NCBI RefSeq assembly: GCF_002891295.1
Contig: NZ_LGUI01000006.1
Location: 248,001 to 312,000, forward strand
DNA length: 64,000 nucleotides
Reading direction: 5' to 3'
From: Streptomyces eurocidicus
GTDB taxonomy: Bacteria; Actinomycetota; Actinomycetes; Streptomycetales; Streptomycetaceae
Positions 46,694 to 55,624 of the stretch are shown one piece after another. A program made the position numbers and the translations under genes. The stretch's first letter is position 1. Every line of letters starts with the position of its first letter. Below the pieces are notes generated by a model. The model did not search any database. It saw only the letters and a program-made list of their open reading frames with translations, and had not been told where the DNA came from.

Positions 46694-46870
46694 CTACTCC
46701 GGGGGCGCTGTGCCATCGTCGGTAGGCTCGCAAACGTACGTGCCACGGGCTGGCACGGTGTAGACGAGACCGCTTTCCCGGAGCACAGACAGGGCTGACC
46801 GCACAGTGTTGCGTGCAACCCCGTACAGCTCCACCAGCAACGGTCCGCCGGGGCTAGCCGACACGGCTAC
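46694..46870 (-). pseudogene. GntR-family regulator, N-terminally truncated remnant
   Basis: Reads PLLVELYGVARNTVRSALSV, then LRESGLVYTVPARGTYV and stops at PTDDGTAPPE, the second half of a GntR winged helix. Upstream in frame there is a TGA at 46871-46873 and then the IS element 40 bp away. A complementary GntR N-terminal half lies at ~62.8 kb on the other strand. Confidence 0.65.
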
Positions 46871-46913
46871 TCAGGAGCTGAGCGACTATGCGCGATCGTA
46901 TCGCCCACTTACT

Positions 46914-47793
46914 GGCTCTAACAAAAGCTGTTGATCGTGTGACTGTGGGCTTGTCTGCTCGTTGGTCTGGCCGTGGGGAAACGTCAGTCGCGGCCGTGGA
47001 TCGTGTCGGATGAGCTGTGGTCGCTGGTGGAGCCGTTGCTGCCCGGGCCGGGGCCGAAGCTGGTGGAGGGCCGGCCGAGGGTGCCGGATCGGCAGGCGTT
47101 GTGCGGGATCCTGTTCGTGCTGCATACGGGCATTCAGTGGGAGTATCTGCCGCAGGAGTTGGGCTTCGGCTCAGGTATGACGTGCTGGCGGCGGCTGGCC
47201 GCGTGGAACGACGCCGGCGTCTGGGACCAGTTGCATGTGGTGCTGCTGAGGAAGCTGCGGTCGAAGGGCAAGCTGGACTGGTCGCGGGCGGTGATCGACT
47301 CCTCCCATGTGAGGGCGGCCCGGCGGGCCCAAAAGCGGGCCCAGCCCGGTCGACCGTGGGCGGCCGGGCAGCAAGCACCACGTCCTGACCGACGGACAGG
47401 GCATCCCACTCGCGGTGTCGCTGACCGGTGGGAACCGTAACGATGTCACGCAGCTTCTGCCCCTGCTCGACAAGGTCCCCGCCGTGGCCGGTACGGTCGG
47501 CCGCCCCCGCCGGCGGCCGGATGCCCTGCTCGCGGACCGCGGCTACGACCACGACAAGTACCGGCGCCTGCTCTGGCAACGAGGCATCCGCCCGGTCATC
47601 GCCGAACGGGGCAGGGAACACGGCTCCGGCCTGGGCACCTTCAGGTGGGTGGTGGAACGGACGATCGCCTGGCTGCACGGCTTTCGCCGCCTGCGGATCC
47701 GGTGGGAGCGGCGCGATGACATCCACGAGGCATTCCTCGGCCTCGCCACCTGCCTCATCACCCACCGTCACGTTAAACGCCTTTGTTAGCGCC
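46914..47793 (+). mobile_element. IS5-family insertion sequence (~880 bp)
   Basis: Imperfect terminal inverted repeats bound it: GGCTCTAACAAAAGCTGTT at the left (46914-46932) and the complement GGCGCTAACAAAGGCGTTT at the right (ending 47793). One transposase is inside. I saw no convincing target duplication. It interrupts the region between a GntR remnant and a 5'-truncated gene. Confidence 0.8.
46973..47789 (+). CDS. IS5-family transposase, two frames
   Basis: The first frame begins with GTG 46973 (VGKRQSRPWIVSDELWSLVE) and contains DDE Asp 1 in AVIDSSHVRAARR; the second, +1 frame runs from ~47325 to 47789 with LADRGYDHDKYRRL (Asp 2) and VERTIAWLHGFRRLRIRWER (Glu). Intact would read RAARRGPKSGPSPVDRGRPG across the join; here the tract GGGCCCAAAAGCGGGCCC shifts it. 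IS5 elements of the IS427 group use two overlapping frames, so the shift may be programmed, or it may be a lesion. Confidence 0.78.
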
Positions 47794-47798
47794 TCTAA

Positions 47799-48107
47799 GC
47801 CGCGTGGTTACGGGCCCTGATCTTCCCGACCCCCGGCCGGCACAGCGCCACCTACCTCTGCCACACCCACACCCCGCCCGCACCGGACCTCCCCGCCCCA
47901 CAGCCCGACCCCGAATCCGCCGTCGTCGACGACTTCGCCCACCTCTGGGCAACCGGCCTCCTCATCCGCCCGCACGTCCTCGCGCACGAAGAAGACCAGC
48001 GCCGACAGCGGGACGCAGCCGAACGAGCCCGGCGGGCACACCGAAATGCCGCTCTCTCAGCGGCGGCGCAGGGCTGGGAACGGTTGGACGCGGAAGCCGA
48101 AGGATGA
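47799..48107 (+). pseudogene. 5'-truncated gene fragment next to the IS element
   Basis: An open frame with good codon bias but no start, from just after the IS right end: LRALIFPTPGRHSATYLCHT ... FAHLWATGLLIRPHVLAHEE ... AAAQGWERLDAEAEG, ending at 48107. The first codons lie where the IS was inserted or a deletion occurred. One TTA codon. Family not recognised. Confidence 0.5.
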
Positions 48108-48249
48108 GCCGCCCCCGAGCAGCCCTCGGCGGCGAGAGGTGAGTCCGGCCCGGGCGGGTGGGACTACCCGGACGCTCTGTACATCGACCCGGCACCGGGC
48201 TCCGCACGGTCCGGGTCCGGCGCGACGCCGACGGATCGGCGGTCCTCGC

Positions 48250-48378
48250 ATGACCGCCACCGACCCCGCCGCCATCCGCGTCGTGCGCTGCTGCCGCTGT
48301 GACGGCGAGACCGTAGCCCCGTCCGGCCACATACCGGACGGGGCCCCTTCAGCTCTTTCTCAGAAAACCTACTCATGA
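48250..48378 (+). CDS. Small CxxC protein or remnant (42 aa)
   Basis: MTATDPAAIRVVRCCRCDGE, with a CRCDGE knuckle and a C-terminus that reads through the terminator hairpin at 48316-48344. The opening is typical of small streptomycete zinc proteins, but the second CxxC is missing, so this is probably a truncated copy. No RBS that I trust. Confidence 0.35.
   Translation: MTATDPAAIRVVRCCRCDGETVAPSGHIPDGAPSALSQKTYS
48315..48371 (+). terminator. Hairpin-tail element, copy A of an inverted repeat
   Basis: GCCCCGTCCGG (48316-48326) pairs exactly with CCGGACGGGGC (48334-48344), followed by CCCTTCAGCTCTTTCTCAG. The whole ~57-bp element has an inverted near-copy at 62640-62696 (about 90% identical by eye). 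Confidence 0.75.
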
Positions 48379-48439
48379 GCATTGGGGAAGGGGCGGGTAG
48401 GGGAAAAGCCCCGCAGGGCACCCCATGCGCACCGACCCG

Positions 48440-48835
48440 TCAGAACCAGGGTGCCGCCGCGTCCCGCAGTGACCTCACCGCCTCCGTCAGGGCGGCGACC
48501 GACGCCAGCGCTCCCGACACCGCGAACACCGCGCGTCGCACCCGCCCCAGCGCCGGCTCCCCGTCGGCGGGCAGCGCGTCGTCCACCTCGTCCAGCGCCC
48601 CCGCCGCCACCTCGGCGGCCGGGGCGGGCAGTTCGCCGGGGGAAAGGGCGTCCAGGCGCTCCCGCAGGTCCGCCACCGCCTGGCGCAACCGCCGGACCTC
48701 CGGCGGCTCCTCGGCTCCGCCGGGCGGGGCTCCGTGCTGGATGAACCGGGCCCTGGCGTGGTCGCCGGTCTGGATGTTGCCCGTGACGTCGCCGGAGACA
48801 TGGACGCGGCGGTCGCCGCCGTGCGGTGTGGACAC
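48440..48835 (-). CDS. Small protein with GNIQTGD motif, possibly DUF5955-like
   Basis: A 131-aa protein. Residues ~12-30 are VHVSGDVTGNIQTGDHARA, almost the same as the C-terminal VHVNGTVHGNVQTGDRARA of the gene just upstream. The rest is helical: a VRRLRQAVADLRERLDAL coiled coil and a C-terminal AVFAVSGALASVAALTEAV. GTG 48835 lies 6 nt after the upstream stop, so they are co-translated. Resembles small streptomycete effector-adaptor proteins; DUF5955 is a tentative match. Confidence 0.7.
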   Translation of the reverse strand: MSTPHGGDRRVHVSGDVTGNIQTGDHARARFIQHGAPPGGAEEPPEVRRLRQAVADLRERLDALSPGELPAPAAEVAAGALDEVDDALPADGEPALGRVRRAVFAVSGALASVAALTEAVRSLRDAAAPWF

Positions 48836-48841
48836 CGTTTC

Positions 48842-50677
48842 TCAACTCCCTGGTGAGGACGGCCCGGAGCCGGGGCCCATGTGCGGCCGCGGCGGTGTGA
48901 CCGTCCGGTAGCTCGCCCGTGCCCGGTCGCCCGTCTGGACGTTGCCGTGTACGGTGCCGTTGACGTGCACCGAATTGTCGAAGACGACATTGGCGCGCGA
49001 GTCGTACTCCGAGGTGCGGTAACCCGCGTCGCGGAGACAGCCGCGCACCGCCGTCACCGTACGGGTGCTGATGCCGGTGAGGAACCGGGCGACGTCCATC
49101 TCCTGGAACAGCTGCTGGTAGTGGGGCTCCGCGGCCAGCTCCCGCACCGAGTACCGGGGGCCGTGGTCCACCACGCGGTCGGTCCGGCACATCCGTGTGT
49201 ACCAGTCCTCGTTGCGCGTGGTGAGCGCGGAGGTCCGGGGGCCGCGCACGAGGTCGCGCGGGGCCTCGCCGGCCAGGACGACGGCCGAGCCCAGCGCCTG
49301 CCGTACGAGGGCCGCCCAGTCCGCCAGGTCGGCGGGCGGCATCACGTCGTCGAGGGCGTGGTACGTCCTGGCGATCGGCGGCAGCAGGAACGCGCGGGAC
49401 TCCAGGAACAACAGACCGCCCTGCAACTGCACCCGGCTGAAGACGGTGAGCACCACCTCGTCCTCCCAACTGCCCACCCGGGCCGCCAGGTAGTGCCGCA
49501 GCCGTTCCTCGGCGGCGACGTCCAGGCTGTCCGGCCACCACGTCGCGGGCACCGGGGCGCCCGGCGCGAGACCGAGCTCGACGGCGGCGGCGCGCCGGGC
49601 GAACGGGGCCATCCGGTGGAACGCGGTGCCCGGGCCCGTACCGCTCCAGTCGGCGGCCGGGCCCAGTCGCCGGCCGCTCTTCATCACGTAGTCGTCCACA
49701 TGGATGCCGTGCAGCCGGTCGCCGGGATACCTGCCGGCCTCGCCCAGCCGGAGGAGTTCCGCCCGGATCCGCGCGTGTACGGCCGGGACGGTCAGCTCGG
49801 CGGGCGGCTCGGGCGGCCGCTTCTCCAGCCGCTCGCCCGGCGACGGACGGTCCGCGCGGTCGGTGTCGGGGAGCAGCTCGATCGCGAACGACCAGGAGTC
49901 CATCTCGATGCCGGCGCCCACGAACGGCGCGTAGTCGCTGTAGATGACGTCGGGATCGGCCTGCTGCCGCGCCAGCTGCCGGAAGCGCGCCGCGGTACGG
50001 CCGTGCCCGTCGGGGCGGGCCGGCGCCCGGCCCGTGGCGAGGAGGTGCAGCAGACACGTCCGGCGGTACAGGTCCACGGCCGCCACCACCGTCCAGCCCG
50101 CGAGGACGAGCAGAGCGGTCAGCAGATGCCGGCCCGTGCCGTCCGCCACCAGACCGCCGAGGCCACCCAGGACCCTGGAGGCCAGGAACACGACGACGAG
50201 CAGCCACAGGACGCCGGTGAGCACCCGGCCGCCCCGCACGGCGCGCTCGCTCCCCGTCCGGGCGGCGCCCCGCTCCAGCGCGCCCGTCACCACGCGGGCC
50301 ACGAACAGCCAGAACCGCGTGATCAGGACCAGCAGCAGCGGCATCAGCGCCCCGGCCGCGTCGACCGCGAGCAGCGGCAAGGGGAGGACGAGCATGAGCG
50401 CCCCGCGCCGCGCCGCCCGGCGCCGTGCGAAGAGGCACTCCTTGAGCACCGCCACGAGGTCCACACCGTAGGACGGCGGCGGCACCCGGTACGGGTGCTC
50501 CGCCAGTTCCGCGATCACCTTGTCGCGGAAGGCGCGGTCGGTGTGGGCGGCCCCGCGCAGCAGGGCGGTGGCGTCCCCGGGTCTGCCGCCGGCCTGTGCC
50601 TTGACCAGCTGCCACAGCGCGCTGCCCGGGTCGCGCGGCACGGGGCGGGGCGGCTGCGGGCCGGGAGGTCGGGTCAT
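48842..50677 (-). CDS. Membrane protein with C-terminal GNVQTGD motif
   Basis: A 611-aa protein. The N-terminal ~65 residues are soluble; ~85-215 contain several membrane segments (LMLVLPLPLLAVDAAGALMP, VLTGVLWLLVVVFLASRVLG, LLTALLVLAGWTVVAAVDLY); the remainder is a large soluble domain with HAADW-like strands and no known motif. Near the end VHVNGTVHGNVQTGDRARAS repeats the motif of the partner at 48440. ATG 50677 starts it; the following gene is 6 nt on. Likely a membrane-tethered component whose tag recruits or mimics the small partner (inference). Confidence 0.75.
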   Translation of the reverse strand: MTRPPGPQPPRPVPRDPGSALWQLVKAQAGGRPGDATALLRGAAHTDRAFRDKVIAELAEHPYRVPPPSYGVDLVAVLKECLFARRRAARRGALMLVLPLPLLAVDAAGALMPLLLVLITRFWLFVARVVTGALERGAARTGSERAVRGGRVLTGVLWLLVVVFLASRVLGGLGGLVADGTGRHLLTALLVLAGWTVVAAVDLYRRTCLLHLLATGRAPARPDGHGRTAARFRQLARQQADPDVIYSDYAPFVGAGIEMDSWSFAIELLPDTDRADRPSPGERLEKRPPEPPAELTVPAVHARIRAELLRLGEAGRYPGDRLHGIHVDDYVMKSGRRLGPAADWSGTGPGTAFHRMAPFARRAAAVELGLAPGAPVPATWWPDSLDVAAEERLRHYLAARVGSWEDEVVLTVFSRVQLQGGLLFLESRAFLLPPIARTYHALDDVMPPADLADWAALVRQALGSAVVLAGEAPRDLVRGPRTSALTTRNEDWYTRMCRTDRVVDHGPRYSVRELAAEPHYQQLFQEMDVARFLTGISTRTVTAVRGCLRDAGYRTSEYDSRANVVFDNSVHVNGTVHGNVQTGDRARASYRTVTPPRPHMGPGSGPSSPGS

Positions 50678-50704
50678 CGTGGCGCGGGCCCTTCCGTCGG
50701 GTCA

Positions 50705-51517
50705 TCAGATCCGGGTGTCGTCACGCGCGGGCAGCCCGTACCGCGTGGCGATGGGCGCCCACTTCCGCAGGAACTCCTTCTTGGCCGCGGTGGCGAGCTC
50801 GCTGCTTTCCGAGGCGCGTGCGAAGACGCTTCCGTGCGGGACCTCGCCGGGCGAACAGCCGACGGCGTCCGCGGCCCAGACGGCGAACGCGCGGTCGGCG
50901 TCCGCCGAGTGCCGCCAGGCCGCGCGCAGGTCAGCCGCAGCGGACCCCGCGTCCGGGAGGGCGTCCAGGGCGGTCCGGGACAGGTCGGTGACCAGGCCGT
51001 CCCGGCGGACCGACGCGGCGTTCAGGGCCTCCGCCGCCGAGGCGACGGACGCGCGGGAGGCGCAGGAGTCGACGGCGTTCACGGCGGCGGTGACCTTCTC
51101 GCGGTCCGCCGCGCTTCTCGTCAGCAGCGCGTCGAGCGCGGCGGCCTGTGCGCCGGCTGTGCCGGCCGAAGCCGGCGCCTGCGGCTGTCCGCCCGTGGGC
51201 GGGGCCGGTGCCGAGCGGGCGGGGGAAGAGGCCGACGCGTATCCGCCGGGCGCCGCGTCGGCCTGCCCGGGGTGGTCGGTGGAGCCGGAGAAGAAGAGCC
51301 TGACGACGAGCACGGCGGCCGCCGCGAGGAGCACGGCGCCGCCGACCGCGATCAGGACCACCCTCGGCGGTACGGAGTACCCGCCGCCGTTCCCCGGCCC
51401 GGCCCCGCCCGGCGGCCCGGCCCGCGCGGTGTCCCCGGCCGCGGTCACCCAGCCCCCGGCGCCCCCGCGTGCTCCGGCGTCCCAGCGTATCGGCGCGTCG
51501 CCGTCGTCCTCGGCCAT
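50705..51517 (-). CDS. Single-pass membrane protein with extracytoplasmic Ala-rich domain
   Basis: A 270-aa protein: an acidic Gly/Pro N-terminus, one membrane span (~65-87, VVLIAVGGAVLLAAAAVLVV), a Ser/Pro/Ala linker and a helical C-terminal domain with two Cys (VDSCASRAS, AVGCSPGE). ATG 51517 is preceded by GGGGGAC; an upstream extension to 51622 has no site. It precedes the 611-aa membrane gene by 27 nt, so probably one operon. Function unknown. Confidence 0.75.
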   Translation of the reverse strand: MAEDDGDAPIRWDAGARGGAGGWVTAAGDTARAGPPGGAGPGNGGGYSVPPRVVLIAVGGAVLLAAAAVLVVRLFFSGSTDHPGQADAAPGGYASASSPARSAPAPPTGGQPQAPASAGTAGAQAAALDALLTRSAADREKVTAAVNAVDSCASRASVASAAEALNAASVRRDGLVTDLSRTALDALPDAGSAAADLRAAWRHSADADRAFAVWAADAVGCSPGEVPHGSVFARASESSELATAAKKEFLRKWAPIATRYGLPARDDTRI

Positions 51518-51641
51518 CTCGTCCCCCGTCGCTTCCAGCGCACTGTCATCCTTCCGGTGTGCGTTGTCAACTCCTGGGGGAGGAAGGGAAGTTGATGTTC
51601 TCGTTTCCCGGAACCGGCTCACCCGAGGGCCCGGGCCACGG

Positions 51642-52403
51642 TCAGGCGGGCTTGCGGGCCTCGATAAGGAAGCGGGTCGAGTGCGCGACGAACGGCCCCT
51701 CGCGCTCGATCAGCTCGTGCAGTTCCCGGAGCCGGTCGCGGTAGGCGTCCACGGTGAAGCCCGGGACCATCCAGATCACCTTCCGCAGGAAGTAGATCAC
51801 CGCGCCGATGTCGGAGAACTCCGTCCGCAGCCGCTCGAACCGCAGGTCGGCGATGGTGAGGCCGGCGGCCTCGGCGTCCTGGCACTCGTCGTCGGGGTGG
51901 CGCTTGCGGCGCACCTCCTCGGGCTGCGGCCCGAGGAAGTACTCGACGAGCTCGAAGACGCTGGCCGGGCCGACGTGCTGGGCCAGATAGGTGCCGCCGG
52001 GCCGCAGGACGCGGGCGATCTCCGCCCACCACACCGTCGCCGGGTGACGGCTGGTCACCAGGTCGAAGGCCCCGTCGGCGAACGGCAGCGGCGGCTCGTC
52101 GGGGTCGGCCACCACGACCGCGCCCAGCGGGTGCAGCAGCGCCGTCGCCTTGGCGACGTTGGGCGGCCAGGACTCCGTGGCCACCATCAGCGGGGGCAGC
52201 TTCGCCGCTCCCGCGAGGACCTCCCCGCCGCCGGTCTGGATGTCGAGGGCGGCCGAGGCGCGGGCCAGGTGCTCGCCCATCGTGCGCTGATAGCCCCAGG
52301 AGGGCCGTTGCTCGGTGGCCCGGCCCGTCAGCCAGGAGAAGTCCCAGCCGTCCACCGAAACGGATTCCGCCTCGGCGACGAGTTCATCGAAGGTGCGTGA
52401 CAT
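51642..52403 (-). CDS. Class I SAM-dependent methyltransferase
   Basis: A 253-aa methyltransferase: GGGEVLAGAAKLPP/ VVVADPDEPPLPFADGAFDL and VTSRHPATVWWAEIARVLRPGG are the SAM-binding, motif-II and motif-III regions of the Methyltransf_11 group, with the first Gly-loop somewhat altered. The C-terminal part (IYFLRKVIWMVPGF) is typical of tRNA/small-molecule methyltransferases of Streptomyces; substrate unknown. ATG 52403 is the only good start; single-gene unit. Confidence 0.85.
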   Translation of the reverse strand: MSRTFDELVAEAESVSVDGWDFSWLTGRATEQRPSWGYQRTMGEHLARASAALDIQTGGGEVLAGAAKLPPLMVATESWPPNVAKATALLHPLGAVVVADPDEPPLPFADGAFDLVTSRHPATVWWAEIARVLRPGGTYLAQHVGPASVFELVEYFLGPQPEEVRRKRHPDDECQDAEAAGLTIADLRFERLRTEFSDIGAVIYFLRKVIWMVPGFTVDAYRDRLRELHELIEREGPFVAHSTRFLIEARKPA

Positions 52404-52498
52404 ATCTGGATCATTGTGGTGGAGCGGGAGAAACGCAAAGGTATTTTCTCCCCGCAGCCTCCGGGCCGCAGGGTTCGGGGCCGTCGGGCCCCGAGATC

Positions 52499-53050
52499 TC
52501 AGGTCCGCCGGGGTGACTTCGCCCGCCGTGCCCCGGTGGGCCGTTCGCGGGCGCCGCCGGAGAACCGGCGCAGCACCGTGCCCAGCACCCGGTCGGCCGG
52601 GAAGTACCCCACGTCCGCGGAATCGAAGCTGACCTTCCGATTGTCCCCGAGCAGGACGAGCCGGTCCGCCGGCACCCGCTCCTCGGGCACCCCGGCCAGG
52701 GACCGGACCCGGTCGCGCGGCACCGGGTCACCGGCCACCGCGGCCACCCGCTTGATGAGCCACTGCCGGTCGCGGACCTCGGCGGCGCCGGCCGCGGACC
52801 GCACCGGCGGCCCGGCCCACGCGCCACCGCCGGCCGGCCGCTCCGCCACCACCACCTGGCCCACCGACGGGCGCGGGCCGCGTCGTACCAGGACCCTGTC
52901 GCCGTCCCGGAAGGCCGGCGCCATGCTCGCCCCGCGCACGGTGACCACGACCAGACCGCGTGCCAGGGAGACCAGGGCGACCAGCCCCAGGACGGCAGCG
53001 ACGACGGCCGCGCAGCCCAGCGCCGTCCACCAGGCGACCGCCGCCGTCAC
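52499..53050 (-). CDS. S26-family signal peptidase of the peptide cluster
   Basis: A 183-aa type I signal peptidase-like membrane protein: one N-terminal membrane span, Ser-x-Met in VRGASMAPAFRDGD (Ser42), catalytic Lys in WLIKRVAAVAG (Lys100), and the GDNxxxSxDS box at 135-144. GTG 53050 overlaps the exporter stop in GTGA. Its position with an exporter that has no C39 peptidase domain suggests it removes the leader of the small Cys-rich peptide; that is inference. Confidence 0.85.
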   Translation of the reverse strand: MTAAVAWWTALGCAAVVAAVLGLVALVSLARGLVVVTVRGASMAPAFRDGDRVLVRRGPRPSVGQVVVAERPAGGGAWAGPPVRSAAGAAEVRDRQWLIKRVAAVAGDPVPRDRVRSLAGVPEERVPADRLVLLGDNRKVSFDSADVGYFPADRVLGTVLRRFSGGARERPTGARRAKSPRRT

Positions 53051-54999
53051 CGGGCGCCTCCGGCCGCCGGATGCCCCCGAGGGGACTCCCCGGTGAACGC
53101 GGGCTCCGCGCGGTATCCCGCCGCCTGCAGGGCGAACAGCCGCGCGTACCGCCCGCCGGACCTGATCAGTTCGCCGTGCGGGCCCTGCTCCACGACGCGC
53201 CCGTCCTCCAGTACGGCGATGACGTCGGCGTCCCGCACCGCCCCGAGCCGGTGCGAGATGAGCAGGCTCGTCCGCTCGCCGCGATGCCGCCGCAGCGCCG
53301 TGTGGACCTCGTGCTCCGCCTCGGCGTCGAGGCCGGCCGAGGGCTCGTCGAGGATCATCAGGTCCCCCTGGTCCCGGAGGAACGCGCGGGCGAGCGCGAG
53401 CCGCTGCCGCTGGCCGCCGGAGAGCACGACGCCGGTCTCCGGGTCGTCCTTGTCGGACTCCATGAAGAACCTCCGCGACAGCAGCGTGTCGTACCCGTGG
53501 GGCAGGCCGGCCAGCTTGGGGTGGATCCCGGCGCGCTCGGCCGCCGCCCGGATCCGCGGGCGGTCGCCGAGGGCCGTCAGATCGCCGAGCGCGATGTTCT
53601 CCGCCGCCGTCATGTCGTAGTGCATGTAGTCCTGGAACACCGCGCCGATCCGCCGCCGCAGCTCCGTCACGTCGACGGTGCGGATGTCCACGCCGTCCCA
53701 GAGGATCGCCCCCCGGTCCGGGTCGTAGAACCGGCAGACCAGCTTGACCAGCGTGGACTTGCCCGCGCCGTTCAGCCCGACCAGCGCCAGCGCCTCGCCG
53801 TGCCGGAGCCGGAGGCTGGCGCCCCGCAGCACCCAGGGGTGCCCGGGCGAGTACCGGAACCAGACGTCGCGCAGCTCGATGCCGCGGGCCAGGGGCGGCA
53901 GCGCCACGGGCCGTACGGGCACGGGCAGATCGGGGCCCGCCCGCTCCACCGCCAGATAGTGGTCGAACATCAGCAGCGCCCGGTGGGCGCGGGCCACCTC
54001 GCCCGCCAGCCCGGCCAGGGCGCCCTGCACCCCGGTCACGGCGGCCACGAACATGACGACGTCGCCGGGCGACAGGGTCCCGGCGTGCGCGGCGCCCACG
54101 GCCCACAGCAGCCCGCCGCCCGACACGCCCGCGGCCAGCAGCCCGAGACCCGACTGGACCAGGGCCTCCCGCCGGTCCACCGCCCGTTTCGCGGCGTCGG
54201 CCGTCCGCCGGTCCGCCAGCATCCGGCCGCGCAGGAAGGCGCCGGTGCCGAAGAGCCGGATCTCCTTGGCCGCCTCCACACTGGACAGCAGCTCGCCGTA
54301 GAACATCTGTCTACGCTCGACCGGCCCGACCTCCCAGAGGGTCCGTGCCTTGCGCCGGGCCATCGCGACCTCGGACAGCAGGGTGGGTACGGCGGCCGCC
54401 AGCACCAGGCCGGTCATCAACGGGCTGAGCACGGCCAGCGAACCGAGGAAGCCCCCGATCGTGAGCACGGCCCGGACGATGCCGACGGCCCCGTCGACGG
54501 CCTGGTTGGGGCTGCCGCCCCCGGCGCCCTGCGCGAGCCGCAGCCGGTCGAGGAACCGGGGGTTCTCGAACCGGCCCAGGCCGGCGAACCCCTCCACCGC
54601 CGTGTACAGCCGGTCCTCCGCGAGCAGCCCCACCCTCCGGTCGAGCTCCGCGCGCAGGTACTGGCCGATCTGGGGCACCACGCCGAGGACCACGCCCGAC
54701 GCGGCGAGCCCCGCGCCCAGGGCGACCAGCCGTCCCCGGGGCGCGTCCGCGCTCAGGGCGTCCAGCAGCAGCTTGGTCAGCCAGGCGGTGGTCACGGGGA
54801 GCGCGCCGACCGCCAGGGTGAGCAGCAGGTGCAGGGCGAGCGGGCCGGGCGCCGCGCGGGCCACCAGGGCGCCGGCCGCGGCGGTACGGCGCAGCACGGC
54901 GGCGGGGCCCGCGGGGCCCGCGGGCTCCCGGTCGGCCTCGTCCGCGACCCGGCCGGCGGGTCCGCCGGGTCCCGGCCCGCCCGGGCCCGGCTCGCTCAT
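53047..54999 (-). CDS. ABC exporter (permease and ATPase fused)
   Basis: A 650-aa exporter: membrane domain ~45-350 and ATPase ~400-620 with Walker A GLNGAGKST, signature VLSGGQRQRLAL, and Walker B LMILDEPSAG. There is no N-terminal C39 peptidase domain. ATG 54999 overlaps the TlpA-like stop as ATGA, and its stop overlaps the signal-peptidase start. Related to lantibiotic and bacteriocin transporters; the likely cargo is the Cys-rich peptide encoded at 56407-56604. Confidence 0.9.
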   Translation of the reverse strand: MSEPGPGGPGPGGPAGRVADEADREPAGPAGPAAVLRRTAAAGALVARAAPGPLALHLLLTLAVGALPVTTAWLTKLLLDALSADAPRGRLVALGAGLAASGVVLGVVPQIGQYLRAELDRRVGLLAEDRLYTAVEGFAGLGRFENPRFLDRLRLAQGAGGGSPNQAVDGAVGIVRAVLTIGGFLGSLAVLSPLMTGLVLAAAVPTLLSEVAMARRKARTLWEVGPVERRQMFYGELLSSVEAAKEIRLFGTGAFLRGRMLADRRTADAAKRAVDRREALVQSGLGLLAAGVSGGGLLWAVGAAHAGTLSPGDVVMFVAAVTGVQGALAGLAGEVARAHRALLMFDHYLAVERAGPDLPVPVRPVALPPLARGIELRDVWFRYSPGHPWVLRGASLRLRHGEALALVGLNGAGKSTLVKLVCRFYDPDRGAILWDGVDIRTVDVTELRRRIGAVFQDYMHYDMTAAENIALGDLTALGDRPRIRAAAERAGIHPKLAGLPHGYDTLLSRRFFMESDKDDPETGVVLSGGQRQRLALARAFLRDQGDLMILDEPSAGLDAEAEHEVHTALRRHRGERTSLLISHRLGAVRDADVIAVLEDGRVVEQGPHGELIRSGGRYARLFALQAAGYRAEPAFTGESPRGHPAAGGAR

Positions 55000-55547
55000 G
55001 CCGCCACGGTGGGCAGTTCCAGGTCCACCCGGTTCCCCGCGACCACGACACGGCCGCGGCCGTCCCGGGTGACCTTGAGCACCGTCGGGAAGCCCTTGAT
55101 CCGGAACGCGGTGGTCAGGGCGGTGTCGCTGCCCTCGACGACGACCCGCGCCACCGGGCGGAGGCCCTCGACCTGCTCCGTGGCCAGTTCGGGGGCGCCG
55201 ACCACCACGGCCAGCACCCGCTCCCGGCCGCGGCCCCCGGCCCGCGCGTACGCGACGAACTGCGGCAGCATCTCGTGGCAGGGCGCGCAGTTGGGCGAGA
55301 AGAACGCCACCAGGGTGTCCCCGCGCAGCGATTCACGGGTCAGCGCCTCACCGTCGACGGCGACGGCGGTGAACTCGCCGACCTCCTCGCCCACACCGAT
55401 GACGGGCGGCCTGCCGGGCATGTTGTCGGACACCTTGGACAGCAGCTCGGTGTGTTCCCGCAACCGCTTGACCACGCCGAGCGTGAGCAGCAGGTCGAGG
55501 GCGCAGAGCGATCCCACCAGTACCACCGCCGCGATCAGGACGGGCAT
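54996..55547 (-). CDS. Membrane-anchored TlpA-type thioredoxin
   Basis: A 183-aa protein: N-terminal membrane anchor (residues 2-24), then a thioredoxin fold with redox motif SPNCAPCHEM (Cys87/Cys90), cis-Pro near IKGFPTVLKV and a Cys-poor rest. It faces outside the membrane and would oxidise or reshuffle disulfides. ATG 55547 has GAGAGGA upstream. It lies between MauE and the exporter, with a 4-nt overlap to the latter, in a cluster with a 10-Cys peptide. Confidence 0.9.
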   Translation of the reverse strand: MPVLIAAVVLVGSLCALDLLLTLGVVKRLREHTELLSKVSDNMPGRPPVIGVGEEVGEFTAVAVDGEALTRESLRGDTLVAFFSPNCAPCHEMLPQFVAYARAGGRGRERVLAVVVGAPELATEQVEGLRPVARVVVEGSDTALTTAFRIKGFPTVLKVTRDGRGRVVVAGNRVDLELPTVAA

Positions 55548-55624
55548 CGGAGTCCTCTCCTCTGGGGTTCCTCTGGAATGCGCGTGAGGGCGCCCGGGGG
55601 CCCCGGGGCCCCCGGGCGTGCGGA

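Noticed and set aside
46854..47771. Minus-strand frame opposite the IS5-family transposase.
   Set aside because: The plus strand has the DDE residues and family motifs; the minus frame is low complexity.
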